DNA of 64,000 bases from Streptomyces sp. HSG2 (GTDB taxonomy: Bacteria; Actinomycetota; Actinomycetes; Streptomycetales; Streptomycetaceae). Positions 47,769 through 57,475 of the stretch are shown piece after piece (position 1 is the first letter of the stretch; each line of letters opens with the position of its first letter). The position numbers were made by a program, and so were the translations under genes. Under the pieces are notes generated by a model. The model was not told the origin of the DNA and searched no databases. It saw only the letters and a list, made by a program, of their open reading frames with translations. Where the stretch lies: NCBI RefSeq assembly GCF_016598575.1, contig NZ_CP066801.1, forward strand, positions 620,001-684,000. Direction: 5' to 3'.

Positions 47769-48277
47769 TGGTCGCGCCAGGCCCCGTCGACGAAGAGGAA
47801 GCCGGGAGAGAACCCTTCGAGGCGGAAGCCGCAGGCGCGCGCGAGGCCGATCGACGCCGTGTTGCCGGGCTGGACGTTGATCTCCAGGCGGTGCAGTCCC
47901 ATCCGGTGGAAGCAGTGCCGCACGACCAAGCCGACCCCCTCCTTCATCAGCCCTCGTCGGGCGGCGTGGCGGAAGGCGCCGTATCCCAGGGCCCCGCTGC
48001 GGAAGGCACCGTGGACGATGTTGTTGACGTTCACGAAGCCGGCGATGGCACCGTCGTCCGCCTCGCAGACCAGGAATCCCGCCTTCGCCGGGTCCTCGAT
48101 CAGCCTCCTGGCGTAGGTGTCGTAGGCGTCCGCGTCCGTCGGGGGGAACAGCCAGGGGTGGTGGAGTTCCGCGCTCTCCCGGGCCCGAGCGGTGAATTCC
48201 CCCGCGTCCGCGAGGGTGAGAGGGCGGATCGCCACCCGGGGGCAGGTGTCCCGGTGGCCGTTGGGATCTTCGGACAT
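47720..48277 (-). CDS. GNAT acetyltransferase, RimJ/RimL type
   Basis: 185 residues. IRPLTLADAGEFTARARESAELHHPWL is the RimJ-like start, GAFRSGALGYGAFRHAARRGLMKEGV carries the CoA-binding turn and LHRLEINVQPGNTASIGLARACGFRLEG the last conserved strand-helix. It would acetylate an N-terminus or amine with acetyl-CoA. The start is the ATG at 48277, with TAGGCT 7 nt before it and no ribosome binding site. It is divergent from the dienelactone-hydrolase-like gene, 149 nt away. Confidence 0.92.
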   Translation of the reverse strand: MSEDPNGHRDTCPRVAIRPLTLADAGEFTARARESAELHHPWLFPPTDADAYDTYARRLIEDPAKAGFLVCEADDGAIAGFVNVNNIVHGAFRSGALGYGAFRHAARRGLMKEGVGLVVRHCFHRMGLHRLEINVQPGNTASIGLARACGFRLEGFSPGFLFVDGAWRDHQRWALTADSRRSTYS

Positions 48278-48284
48278 GCCGTCG

Positions 48285-48418
48285 AGCCTAGCCAGTGCCT
48301 CGGGCGGGGCGTCGAGATCGAACGCGGCGCGGGTCCGCGGTGGATCCGGGCGCGCACGGGCGGCGCTGTTGCGCCGACGGCGGAAAGCGGTAGGGCGGGG
48401 CGCGACGGGCACTACGTT
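48285..48418. promoter_or_regulatory. divergent leaderless promoters
   Basis: On the minus strand TAGGCT (complement of 48285-48290) stands 7 nt before the GNAT ATG. On the plus strand TACGTT (48413-48418) stands 8 nt before the ATG at 48427. Neither gene has a Shine-Dalgarno sequence. The 149-nt gap would hold both -35 regions. Confidence 0.5.
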
Positions 48419-48426
48419 CTTGTCCC

Positions 48427-49152
48427 ATGACGGCGATGACGACACGTACGGTCGAGTACCCGGCGGACGGTCTGACGATGATCGGGCACCTCGCGGTCCC
48501 AGCCGGGAGCGACCGTCGGCCGGCGGTGCTGCTCGGACCGGAGGGCATGGGCCTGAGCGACGTCGAGCGACGCCGGGCCGATGCCCTCGCGGAACTGGGC
48601 TACGTGGCAATGGCGTTCGACCTTCACGGTGGGCGCTATCTGGGCGACCCCGAGGAGATGTTGGCCCGTTGCCTGCCGCTGCTCGCCGATCCCGACCGAA
48701 TGCGGGACATCGGCCGCGCGGCGCTCGGCGCGTTGCGCGCCGAATCGCGAACCGACCCGGCCCGGATCGCCGCCCTCGGCTACGGCACCGGGGGCGCCAT
48801 CGCGCTGGAACTCGGACGCGCCGGTGCCGACCTGCGCGCGATCGGGACGGTCAACGCGACCACCACGGGGCGACCGGGCGAGGCAGCGCGGATTCGCTGC
48901 CCGGTGTGGGCCGGGGTCGGATCGGAGGACCCGATCATGCCGCCCGCGCGCCGAGACGCGTTCACCGCCGAGATGCGGGCCGCCGGCGTCGACTGGCGCC
49001 TCACGGTCTACGGAGGTGCCTTGCACGCCTTCCATCATCCGCCGGTCGACCACCCGACGGTCCCCGGCGTCGCCTACCACCCGCGGCACGCGAGGCGCGC
49101 CTGGCGCGACGTCGTCGACCTGCTCGCCGAGTGCCTGCCCGTGACGGAGTAG
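48427..49152 (+). CDS. dienelactone hydrolase-family protein lacking the nucleophile
   Basis: 241 residues of the alpha/beta-hydrolase fold. YPADGLTMIGHLAVP at the N-terminus, the acid in GSEDPIMPPARR and the His in GALHAFHHP match the family. The nucleophile elbow, however, reads LGYGTGGAIALE, where the usual G-x-(C/S)-x-G has Gly in the middle. Hydrolysis by the standard route is therefore unlikely. It could bind a ligand or use another mechanism. It appears leaderless (TACGTT box 8 nt upstream). Confidence 0.85.
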   Translation: MTAMTTRTVEYPADGLTMIGHLAVPAGSDRRPAVLLGPEGMGLSDVERRRADALAELGYVAMAFDLHGGRYLGDPEEMLARCLPLLADPDRMRDIGRAALGALRAESRTDPARIAALGYGTGGAIALELGRAGADLRAIGTVNATTTGRPGEAARIRCPVWAGVGSEDPIMPPARRDAFTAEMRAAGVDWRLTVYGGALHAFHHPPVDHPTVPGVAYHPRHARRAWRDVVDLLAECLPVTE

Positions 49153-49428
49153 CCGGAAGCACGCCCCAGGCCGACCACCCGGAACCGGGCGTCCCGTGCG
49201 GGGAGGTTCCGGACGGGTGATCCGGATCTCGACTGACCGACGTCGAACGAGTGGGCGTCCATTCGGTTCGGCGCGGATCACGACCTCCGCACCGGGCCGA
49301 AGTCCTTCGTTCCGCGCCGTGGTCGAGCGGGTCGGGGAAGCTCGGGTCGGCAACCGCCCTTGACGGGCTCGCCGTCGGCACCCGGACGTCCGTCGGTGCG
49401 CGGCACCGTGCGCCGAGGAGCACCGTCC

Positions 49429-51381
49429 TCATCCGACGGGTCCGGGGTGGGGACGGATCAGGGCGGAGATACCGAACACCTCCTCGTAGAGGCGCAGTTC
49501 GGCCTCCCACGCTCGGGCGATGGTCTCCGCCCGTCGAAACCCGTGCCCCTCACCGGGGAAGGCCAGGTACGTGTGCGGCACCCCTCGCTCGGTGGCGCGG
49601 GCGAGGAGCCGCTCGGCTTGGGCGGGCGGGCAGATCACGTCGTCCAGACCCTGGAGCAGCAGGAACGGGGCGGTGATCCGGTCGGCGTGCGCGGCCGGCG
49701 AGCGTTCGGCGTAGCGCTCGGGCACCCGTGCGTGGGGGCCGACGAGGGTCTCCAGGTAGTGGGACTCGAAGTCGTGGGTCCCGCCCGCGGCCCAATCGAC
49801 CAGGTCCAGGACGGGGTAGACGATGGTGCCGCAGGCGTAGACGTCGGTGCCGACCAACGAGGCGGCGGCCGTCCAGCCGCCGGCGCTGCCGCCGCTCACG
49901 GCGATCCGGTCACGGTCGGCGGATCCCTCCGCCGCGAGCGCCAGCGCCACGGCCGCGCAGTCCGCCACGTCGACGACGCCCCACTCTCCGCGCAACCGGT
50001 CGCGGTACTCCCGGCCGTATCCGGAGGAACCACCGTAGTCGACCTCCACCACCCCGATACCCCGGGAGGTGAGGGCGGCGATCGCCAGGTCGAGCGCGAG
50101 CGTGGACCGGCCGGTGGGCCCACCGTGGGCGCGCACGACGTACGGCGGGCACTCGGTTTCGGGGGCGACGCAGTCCGGGTGACGCGGGGGGTAGACGGTG
50201 GCGTGCACCTCGCGTCCCTCCGCGCCGACGAAGGTGCGGACCCGGGGCCGGGGGTAGTAGGCGGGGTCGACGACGTCGTGGTGGGGGTGGCCGACGACTC
50301 TCGTGTGTCCGGTCCGGGCGTCCAGCTCCACCACCTCGTACCCGCTGTGCGGGCTTGCGCCGACGGCGGCCACCCGGTCACCGAGGACCGCGAGCGTGGG
50401 TGCGAATTCCGTCCAGGGGCCCGCCGCGTCGACGACCTCGCCGGACTCCACATCGAGGATGCCCAGCCTCAGGGCCCCGCGTCCGTGCAGGACGGCGGCG
50501 AGACCGTTGTCCAGGGGGGCGGACCAGCGCAGGCCGAGTCTCCACAGCGGGCCGGCGAACTCCTCCTCGCGCGGGCACACGGGGGCGCCGTCCCGATGGA
50601 TGTTCCACCAGCCGGTGCGGTCGGAGGTGTACAACAACGCGCCGTCGGCGGCCCATTCCACCTGGGCCACCGACTCGCTCCGACCGCCGGCCACGCGTTC
50701 CGGCTCCCCGAGCACGCCGCTCGGGTCGACCTCGGCGACCAGCAACTCGGTCTCGTCCCACGGCATGCGGGGGTGATCCCAGGCGAGCCAGGCGGCCCGG
50801 CGGCCATCCAGGGAGAGTCGCGGTCCGCTGAGGAACCGGTGTCGTTCGGGAACGAGTTCGCGCACGGCATCCCGGTCCTCGGCGGCCGAGCCGTCCAACG
50901 GAACCGCGGCGAGGACGCGTCGCACGTCGCCTGGGCCGTCGCCGGTGAACTCCTCCATTACGCACCAGACTTCGGCTCGCCCGTCGGGCAGCGACGGTTC
51001 CGCCCATCGCAGGCCACCGCCGACGGCCGACACCGGGGTCAACGGGCGAGGTTCGCCGCCGGGCCGCAGCGCGTACAGGCGTTGGTCGGCACGGTGCGCG
51101 AACACGACGAGGAAACCGTCCGTGCCGGCTCGTCCGGTCCACGGCCGCCCGCCGTACTCGATCACGCGGCTGCGCGCGTCCCAGGGCGCGGGCAGCATCT
51201 GTTCCACGGCGCCGTCCGAGCGTCGGCGCATCAGAGTGCGTCGACCGTCCTCCTTCGGGCGTGGCTCGGTCCACCACACGTCGTCGCCGACGAAGCCGAC
51301 GTCGTCCGGGCGTCCGTCGCACGCGGCGACGGTCCGGGCGTCGATCGGCGACGGCCACGTGCCGTAGGGCAGGATGGGCAT
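49429..51381 (-). CDS. S9-family (prolyl oligopeptidase/acyl-aminoacyl) serine peptidase
   Basis: 650 residues. A seven-bladed propeller-like N-terminal half (repeats such as GPRLSLDGRRAAWLAWDHP) precedes the hydrolase domain. The catalytic triad is Ser499 in VSGGSAGGWT, Asp in LLLQGLDDVICPP and His in FPGEGHGFR. No signal peptide is seen, so it acts in the cytoplasm on short peptides. GAGGGGAGA lies before the ATG. It is the last gene of a peptidase operon, 15 nt after the M20 gene. Confidence 0.95.
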   Translation of the reverse strand: MPILPYGTWPSPIDARTVAACDGRPDDVGFVGDDVWWTEPRPKEDGRRTLMRRRSDGAVEQMLPAPWDARSRVIEYGGRPWTGRAGTDGFLVVFAHRADQRLYALRPGGEPRPLTPVSAVGGGLRWAEPSLPDGRAEVWCVMEEFTGDGPGDVRRVLAAVPLDGSAAEDRDAVRELVPERHRFLSGPRLSLDGRRAAWLAWDHPRMPWDETELLVAEVDPSGVLGEPERVAGGRSESVAQVEWAADGALLYTSDRTGWWNIHRDGAPVCPREEEFAGPLWRLGLRWSAPLDNGLAAVLHGRGALRLGILDVESGEVVDAAGPWTEFAPTLAVLGDRVAAVGASPHSGYEVVELDARTGHTRVVGHPHHDVVDPAYYPRPRVRTFVGAEGREVHATVYPPRHPDCVAPETECPPYVVRAHGGPTGRSTLALDLAIAALTSRGIGVVEVDYGGSSGYGREYRDRLRGEWGVVDVADCAAVALALAAEGSADRDRIAVSGGSAGGWTAAASLVGTDVYACGTIVYPVLDLVDWAAGGTHDFESHYLETLVGPHARVPERYAERSPAAHADRITAPFLLLQGLDDVICPPAQAERLLARATERGVPHTYLAFPGEGHGFRRAETIARAWEAELRLYEEVFGISALIRPHPGPVG

Positions 51382-51396
51382 GGCCTCTCCCCTCGG

Positions 51397-52725
51397 TCAG
51401 GCCGACCGCAGGAAGCGGTCGAGGACCCGGACGCCGAAGCGCAGCGCCTCGACCGGCACGCGCTCGTCGACGCCGTGGAACAGTTCCTGGTAGTCGAACC
51501 CCGGAGGGAGCCTCAACGGCGCGAAACCGTATCCGGTGACGCCCAGGCGGGAGAACTGCTTGGCGTCCGTGCCGCCCGACATGCAGTACGGGACGGTGTG
51601 CGCCCCCGGGGCGAACTCGGCCACCGCGGCCCGCATCCGGGCGAAGGTGGGGGTGTCCGGCGGGGCCTGGAGAGCGACCTGGCGATGGGCGTACTCCCAG
51701 TCCACGTCCGGTCCGGTCAGCTCGTCCAGCGTGGCGCGGAACTCCTCCTCCGTGCCCGGCAGGAACCGCCCGTCGACATGGGCGACGGCCGTGCCCGGGA
51801 CGACGTTCAGCTTGTAACCGGCATCCAGCATGGTCGGGTTGGCGCTGTTGCGGACCGTGGCCTCGACGAGTTTGGCGGCCGGACCGAGCTTGTCCAGGAA
51901 CGCGTCCACGTTCTCCAGATCGGCGTCGAGGCCGTAGAGGGCCGCGAGTTCGACGAGCGCGGCCCGTACGGTGGGCGTGATCCGGGGCGGCCAGGCGTAC
52001 TCGCCGATCCGGGTGACGGCGGCGGCGAGGCGGGTCACGGCGTTCTCCCCGTTGACCTTCGAACCGTGGCCGGCCCGCCCGTGGGCCGTCAACCGCAGCC
52101 AGCCGGTGCCGCGTTCCCCGGCCGCGATCGGGTAGATCTCGCGGCCGGTGCCGTCGTGAAAGGTGAACGCCCCCGACTCGCCCACCGCCTCGGTGCAGCC
52201 CTCGAACAGGTCGGGGTGACGGTCGGCGAGAAAACCGGCCCCGTCCTCGGCGCTGGCCTCCTCGTCGGCGGTGAACGCGATCACCACGTCCCGTCGTGGG
52301 CGCGCGCCCGACCGGGCCCACGCCCGCACGACGGCGAGGATCATCGCGTCGGTGTTCTTCATGTCGACGGCGCCCCGACCCCAGACCACGCCATCACGGA
52401 CCTCACCGGAGAACGGGTGCACGCTCCAGTCCGCCGGCTCGGCCGGGACCACGTCCAGGTGGCCGTGCAGGAGCAACGCGTCGGCCCCCTGGTCGGAACC
52501 CTCGATCCGGGCGACGACGTTGGTCCGGCCGGCGGTCCGCTCCAGCAGGGTGGGTTCGACACCGGCCTCGGCCAGGCGTTCCGCGACGTACTCGGCGGCG
52601 GGGCGCTCCCGGCAGTCGCCGCCTCCGCGGTTGGTGGTGTCGATCCGGATCAGGTCCGAGGTGAAGCGGACGACCTCCGCCATCGCCCGCCCGTCCGGTT
52701 CCCGCTCCGCGAACCGCTCAGCCAT
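51397..52725 (-). CDS. M20-family metallopeptidase
   Basis: 442 residues. Zinc ligands and catalytic residues are in LLLHGHLDVVPAE, GRGAVDMKNTDAM and TADEEASAEDGAGF. A lid domain (RAGHGSKVNGENAVTRLAAA) and the final His in YQELFHGVDERVP complete a dimeric M20 peptidase or deacylase. The ATG overlaps the stop of the DppA gene by 8 nt. It works with the S9 and M55 enzymes on peptides or N-acyl amino acids in the cytoplasm. Confidence 0.95.
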   Translation of the reverse strand: MAERFAEREPDGRAMAEVVRFTSDLIRIDTTNRGGGDCRERPAAEYVAERLAEAGVEPTLLERTAGRTNVVARIEGSDQGADALLLHGHLDVVPAEPADWSVHPFSGEVRDGVVWGRGAVDMKNTDAMILAVVRAWARSGARPRRDVVIAFTADEEASAEDGAGFLADRHPDLFEGCTEAVGESGAFTFHDGTGREIYPIAAGERGTGWLRLTAHGRAGHGSKVNGENAVTRLAAAVTRIGEYAWPPRITPTVRAALVELAALYGLDADLENVDAFLDKLGPAAKLVEATVRNSANPTMLDAGYKLNVVPGTAVAHVDGRFLPGTEEEFRATLDELTGPDVDWEYAHRQVALQAPPDTPTFARMRAAVAEFAPGAHTVPYCMSGGTDAKQFSRLGVTGYGFAPLRLPPGFDYQELFHGVDERVPVEALRFGVRVLDRFLRSA

Positions 52726-53551
52726 ACTGCTCCTCCACCGCCGCCGAGGCGATCGTGGTGACCGCCTTGAATGTCCGGATCGCCTGGTACATGGTGCTCG
52801 TCGTGTACGCCACCCTGCGTTCGCCGACCTGACTCACCCCGGGCACGAGCGTCGAGGCCGCCGCGAGGTGCTCGGCGTCGAACTCGACGGCGACCGTGAA
52901 AGGGCCGCCCCGGACCGGCTCGTAGCGGGTCGCCCGCGTGACCGCCTCCTCGGCCGCCACACGGATGTCCTCGGCCGTCCTCTGCGGGGTGCGGCACACC
53001 GCCGCGTACCGCGAGACGTGATCCTTGACCGCCACCTTCACGGCGGCGGGAGCGTAGCCGAGCGCGTCCTCGCAAGCCGCGTCGTCACCGGTGACCAGAA
53101 CGACCGGCACCCCGTACTCGGCCGCCACGTGGGCGTTGAGCAGGCCCTCGCTGGCACGGACGTCGTTCAGCCAGACCCCCGTGATCTGGTTGGCGAGGTA
53201 GGTGTGCGCCAGCACCCCCTCCATCCCGGCCCCGGCGTGGTAGCCGAGGAAGACCACCCCGTCCACGTCGCCGTATTGCACGCCCTCCACCATGGACAGC
53301 GCCTTGTGGCGCCCGGTCAGGAGCAGGGCCCGTTCGTCGAGGCGCTCCAGGAGCAGGTTGCGCATCGTCCAGTGCGCCTCGTTGACCAGGACCTCGGCGG
53401 CCCCACCGTCGACGAGGCCCCGCACCGCCGCGTTCACGTCGGACGTCAGCAGCGTCCGGCACCGCTCCCACTGCGTGGTGCCCGGCAGCACGTCGGCGGG
53501 CCAGGTCACCCCCGTGGCGCCCTCCATGTCCGCGCTGATGAGGATCTTCAT
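52718..53551 (-). CDS. M55 D-aminopeptidase, DppA type
   Basis: 277 residues. DppA enzymes remove D-amino acids from peptides such as D-Ala-D-Ala with zinc. SADMEGATGV gives Asp8 and Glu10, VNEAHW gives His60, GYHAGAG gives His105 and ASEGLLN supplies the later Glu; all are in place. It heads the operon and has no ribosome binding site: TAACGT lies 8 nt before the ATG, so it looks leaderless. The grouping with M20 and S9 peptidases points to scavenging of cell-wall or D-amino-acid peptides. Confidence 0.93.
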   Translation of the reverse strand: MKILISADMEGATGVTWPADVLPGTTQWERCRTLLTSDVNAAVRGLVDGGAAEVLVNEAHWTMRNLLLERLDERALLLTGRHKALSMVEGVQYGDVDGVVFLGYHAGAGMEGVLAHTYLANQITGVWLNDVRASEGLLNAHVAAEYGVPVVLVTGDDAACEDALGYAPAAVKVAVKDHVSRYAAVCRTPQRTAEDIRVAAEEAVTRATRYEPVRGGPFTVAVEFDAEHLAAASTLVPGVSQVGERRVAYTTSTMYQAIRTFKAVTTIASAAVEEQYG

Positions 53552-53624
53552 GGTGGGTCACGTTACGCGCGGCGGGCCCACCCGGCCACCTTCGCGCGCG
53601 GGCCCGCAGTCCGCCGCTCGGAGG

Positions 53625-54365
53625 TCAGGCGTCGCCGGGGGGTGCGGACACCCCGGCCACCAACCAGAGCGCCGGCAGTTCCAGCGGGCGGCCGTCGACG
53701 CCGTGCTCGGTGGTCACCAGCGGCAGTTCGCCACCGTCCAGCACCGTCAGTCCGGCGGCTCTCAGATGCCCGGCGACCTCGTCCTCCCCGGCCTCGGCAG
53801 GGGTCAGGCCGTGCCGGAAGACCGGGGCCAGCTTGGCCGAGGGGCCCGCCGGCTCCCGGGCCAGACCCATCAGCACGGCCTTCGCGGCCGGGGCGGGCTC
53901 CACGACAAGGGCCCGGCCGCGGCTCCCGAGGAGGGTGGCGATGCCATCGGCCAGCGGCTGCCGGTCGTCGGCCACGCACTGGTGCAGCACGCCCCGCAGA
54001 TAGAGGTTGGCGTCGCCGAACTCCGCGTGCAGGCCGGCCGCCTCGGACGGGTCGGCGGCGTCCAGACGCCGGTAGGAGGCGAGCCCCCCGGGGTCGGAAC
54101 GCCGGGCGAGGTCGACGGCCGCGGCGGCCAGGTCGACACCCACGACGGTGGGGAATCGTCCGGCCAGAAAGCGGGTCTGGGTTCCGTTTCCGCACCCCAG
54201 GTCGACGAAGGGCAGGTCGGACGCGAGAAGGTGCGGTTCCAGAAGGGGCAGGTGGCGAGCGGCGGTGATCTCAGGCTCGGCGTCCCAGAACACCGCGCCC
54301 CGCTCCTCTGGGGCCTCGCCCCAGAACCCCTCCCAGGCCCGACGGTATCGACTCGACACGCTCAT
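53625..54365 (-). CDS. class I SAM-dependent methyltransferase
   Basis: 246 residues. FVDLGCGNGTQTRFLAGRF is motif I, VVGVDLAAAAVDLARR motif II, and DANLYLRGVLHQC with ALVVEPAPAAKAVLM the later motifs. WEGFWGEAPEERGAVFWDAEP at the start is typical of thiopurine- or Ubi-like orphan enzymes. GGGGAG is 5 nt before the ATG. The substrate is unknown and it stands alone. Confidence 0.9.
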   Translation of the reverse strand: MSVSSRYRRAWEGFWGEAPEERGAVFWDAEPEITAARHLPLLEPHLLASDLPFVDLGCGNGTQTRFLAGRFPTVVGVDLAAAAVDLARRSDPGGLASYRRLDAADPSEAAGLHAEFGDANLYLRGVLHQCVADDRQPLADGIATLLGSRGRALVVEPAPAAKAVLMGLAREPAGPSAKLAPVFRHGLTPAEAGEDEVAGHLRAAGLTVLDGGELPLVTTEHGVDGRPLELPALWLVAGVSAPPGDA

Positions 54366-54490
54366 ACCCGCTCCCCTTGTGCGACGTCCCCGCCCGTGCG
54401 ACGGGGCTCGTACGGTCTACCGCGCGTCCGACTCGGCGTCACGGCGCGGGATTTCCGGCGCCATGGGCCGGTGGAGCGTCCGGAGGGAGC

Positions 54491-56917
54491 CTACCGGCCG
54501 GGTCCCGGGCGGCGGCGGGGGAGGGTGAGCTCGAACCACACGGTCTTCCCACTCCTCGTCCGGCTGCTCCCCCACTCCCGCGCGAGGGTGCTGACCAGAC
54601 GCAGTCCCCTTCCGGCCTCGTCCTCGGGCCCGGCATCGCGCAGTCTGGGTGGTTCCGCCTCGGGGTCGTCCACCTCGCAGAGCAGCGTCTCGGCCCGGAT
54701 CAGTCGCAGGTCGAGGGTGCGGGCACGAGCGTGGCGTACGGCGTTGGTGACGAGTTCGCCCGCCAGAAGCGCCGCGTTCTCGGCCAGTGGCGCGAGCCCC
54801 CAGACGTGCAGTCGCTCCCGCACGGCCTCCCTGACGCGCCGCACCTCGACCGGCTCGGCGGCCAGGCGCCACTCGGCCACGTCCTCCGGGGCGACGCCAC
54901 CGAGGCGCGCCATGAGGAGGGCGACGTCGTCCTTGCGCCCGCCACGGGTGTTCAGCGCGCGGATGATGGTGTCGCAGGCGTCGTCCATGGAAGCGGCCGG
55001 GTGCGCCGCGGACTCGCAGAGCGTGGCCAGCCCCACCCCGATGTCCTCGCCACGGACCTCGACCAGTCCGTCCGTGCACATCACCAGGCGGTCCCCGGGC
55101 GCGACGGCCACGCGAACGGACTCGAAGGGCACGCCCCCGACGCCGATCGGCGCGCCCGTGGGCAGGTCGACCAGTTCGCTTCTGCCGTCCTCCGCGCGCA
55201 CGAGGACCGGGGGGATGTGCCCGGCGTTGGCGAGGTGGAGTTCGCCGACGACGGGGTCGTACACCGCGTAGAGGCACGTGGCGAGGTAGGTGTCGCCGAG
55301 CCGTTGGGCCAGGTCGTCGAGGTTGCGCAACAGTTGGGCGGGCTGGAGGTCGAGCCCGGCCATGGTCTGGACCGCCGTCCGCAACTGCCCCATCATGGCC
55401 GCCGAGTTCAGCCCGTGGCCCATGACGTCGCCGACCACGAAGGCGGTACGCGCGCCGGGCAGTTTGACCGAGTCGAACCAGTCCCCGCCGACCCGGCCCA
55501 GGAGGGTGCCCGGGAGGTAGCGGGTGGCGACGTCGCACCCCGCGAGGTGCGGGGGAATGTGCGGCAGCATGCTGTCCTGGAGCGTCTCGGCGACGTTCTC
55601 CTGGTGGGTGTACATCCGTGCGTTGTCGAGCACGAGCCCCGCGCGGGAGGCCAGTTCGGCGCCGGTGACCCGATCCATGTCGTTGAAGACGGGACGCTCG
55701 GGGTGCCGGAGCAGGATCATGAAGCCGAGGACGACGTGACGGGCCTTCAGGGGCACCACCAGCATGGAACGGCCCGTGATCAGCGGGCGGATGTCCCGCT
55801 TCTCGAACTGGGAGGCGATCGCGTGACCCGTCTCCTCGGTGATGCGCGGCACCAGCACCGGCTCCCCGGACGTCATGCACCGGAAGAAGGGGGTGTGGGC
55901 CGGAAAGGGCATGGCCTCGCCCACGGGGACGACGTCGTCCCAGCGGCCGGGTTCGTCGGTGTGCTCCAACGCCACCCGGTGCCACAGGGTGGTGGTGTCC
56001 GGTACGCCGTCGGCGAACCCCTCGCCGGCGACGACCTGTTCGCGTAGGTAGGTACCGGCGACGTCGGTGAAGCGGGGCACGACGGCGCGGCTGACCTCCG
56101 TGATGGTGCGGGCCAGGTCCAGGGAGGTGCCGATCCGGCCGCTCACCTCGTTGAGGAACTCCAGCCGCTCGCGGACGGCGGCGTACTCGAGGTCCTCGCG
56201 GTCCTCGATCGAGGCGGCGGGCCCTCCGGGCGGCGGCCCGCCCTCCGCCGCGGCACGGGCCGCACGCTCCCGCCGGGCATGACGCTCGACCCGACGGGCC
56301 ACGCCCCAGTCCGGTGTGACGGGCACGCGCTCGTTCTGACTGAACTCCAGGATCGGATAGCCCAGTTCGAGGACCTGCGCCACGATGCGGGCGCTTTCCC
56401 CGACGCTCATGCTGGGCAGGATCTCCGGGAGTCGCCGGGCGAGTTCCTCCGCACCGGGGAAGTCGGTGTGCAGGGCGAACCCCGGTGCGACCCGCTCGCC
56501 CGCCCGGTCGCTCCCCGCCGCGAGCGAGGAAGCGTCGGCGGCCAACACCAACAGGCGTTCTCGGCCGGGCCCCACCAGCGGGTAGGCCCACCACAGGACG
56601 TCGGCGCGCCGCCGTTCCCGGACGGCGAGGCGGGCACGGCCCGCGGCGGGGTAGGACGACCGGCCGTCCAGCGACGACGCCAGGCCGGGCCCGAGGTCGT
56701 CGCCCTCGCCGCCCCCGCTCGGGTCGTCCTCCTCGGAGAACGCGCCCGTCACCGGCAGCAGGTCGAGGGCGGGGTGTCCGATCGCCCGCTCCTTCGGGCG
56801 GGCGAAGAGACGTGCGGCGCCGCGACTCCAGTGGGAGACCGATCTGTCGCGGTCGACCACGACGACGGCCAAGGGGACACGCCCGGCGGGCGCGGTCCTT
56901 TCCGTGCCAGGGTCCAT
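54491..56917 (-). CDS. PAS-GAF-SpoIIE (PP2C) phosphatase with C-terminal ATPase domain
   Basis: 808 residues. A PAS-like sensor (VVVVDRDRSVSHWSRGAARLF) comes first. A GAF domain covers about residues 270-430, then the PP2C/SpoIIE phosphatase (GGDWFDSV, VVGDVMGHGLNS, CTDGLVEVR, GRKDDVALL). A HATPase_c anti-sigma-type kinase domain follows (LAGELVTNAVRHA, GRGLRLVSTL). This combination controls anti-anti-sigma factors through opposing phosphatase and kinase ends. No sigma factor or STAS protein is adjacent, so its targets are elsewhere. The ATG at 56917 has a weak AGGG upstream. Confidence 0.95.
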   Translation of the reverse strand: MDPGTERTAPAGRVPLAVVVVDRDRSVSHWSRGAARLFARPKERAIGHPALDLLPVTGAFSEEDDPSGGGEGDDLGPGLASSLDGRSSYPAAGRARLAVRERRRADVLWWAYPLVGPGRERLLVLAADASSLAAGSDRAGERVAPGFALHTDFPGAEELARRLPEILPSMSVGESARIVAQVLELGYPILEFSQNERVPVTPDWGVARRVERHARRERAARAAAEGGPPPGGPAASIEDREDLEYAAVRERLEFLNEVSGRIGTSLDLARTITEVSRAVVPRFTDVAGTYLREQVVAGEGFADGVPDTTTLWHRVALEHTDEPGRWDDVVPVGEAMPFPAHTPFFRCMTSGEPVLVPRITEETGHAIASQFEKRDIRPLITGRSMLVVPLKARHVVLGFMILLRHPERPVFNDMDRVTGAELASRAGLVLDNARMYTHQENVAETLQDSMLPHIPPHLAGCDVATRYLPGTLLGRVGGDWFDSVKLPGARTAFVVGDVMGHGLNSAAMMGQLRTAVQTMAGLDLQPAQLLRNLDDLAQRLGDTYLATCLYAVYDPVVGELHLANAGHIPPVLVRAEDGRSELVDLPTGAPIGVGGVPFESVRVAVAPGDRLVMCTDGLVEVRGEDIGVGLATLCESAAHPAASMDDACDTIIRALNTRGGRKDDVALLMARLGGVAPEDVAEWRLAAEPVEVRRVREAVRERLHVWGLAPLAENAALLAGELVTNAVRHARARTLDLRLIRAETLLCEVDDPEAEPPRLRDAGPEDEAGRGLRLVSTLAREWGSSRTRSGKTVWFELTLPRRRPGPGR

Positions 56918-57475
56918 GGCGATCTGGCCCTCTCTCCCGTCGGCTCGGCAAGATCTGTACCGACGGGTTCCACCGTACGGGGGAGGTCGGCGACGACGCG
57001 CGGAAAACGGGGAATCGACGGAATCGGCACGGTCGGGCCCCACGGTGTCGGCGACCATCGGACCTCGGGCTCCTCCGGCCGACCGCCCGGACTCGACGCG
57101 GCCGGGGTGGCACCGGCCCTCGCCCGAACCCGACCGGCCTGAGCCGTCGTCGACGGCCGTGGCCAACGGCGTCCTGGGGCCCCACCGGGCACCTCGCGCC
57201 GCCCTTCGGGGCGGGCGACGCGGGCGGACCCGACGGATCCGGGGATCGACACCCACGACCGTGAGACGCCCGGCGGAGACGGCGGTTCCACCGGACAGGG
57301 GGGTGACCGGGCGAACCGTCGTGACACCCGTACGGCCGTGCCGCCCGCGTGGCGCCGCGACGGGCGCCGGTCCCGCCCCCGCGCGCCCGGACCGGAGCGG
57401 GCGGGGTCGGCTCCCGCCGGAACACCCGCCCCGGGCTCGTCGGCGGGGGTCCTTCCGCGCTCGCCTCCCGCTCGG
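56918..57475. other. non-coding gap, nothing recognised
   Basis: About 560 nt between the phosphatase start and the end of the SRPBCC gene, both on the minus strand. It has no frame with a domain or good ribosome binding site. It must contain the phosphatase promoter, which I could not pick out. Confidence 0.4.
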
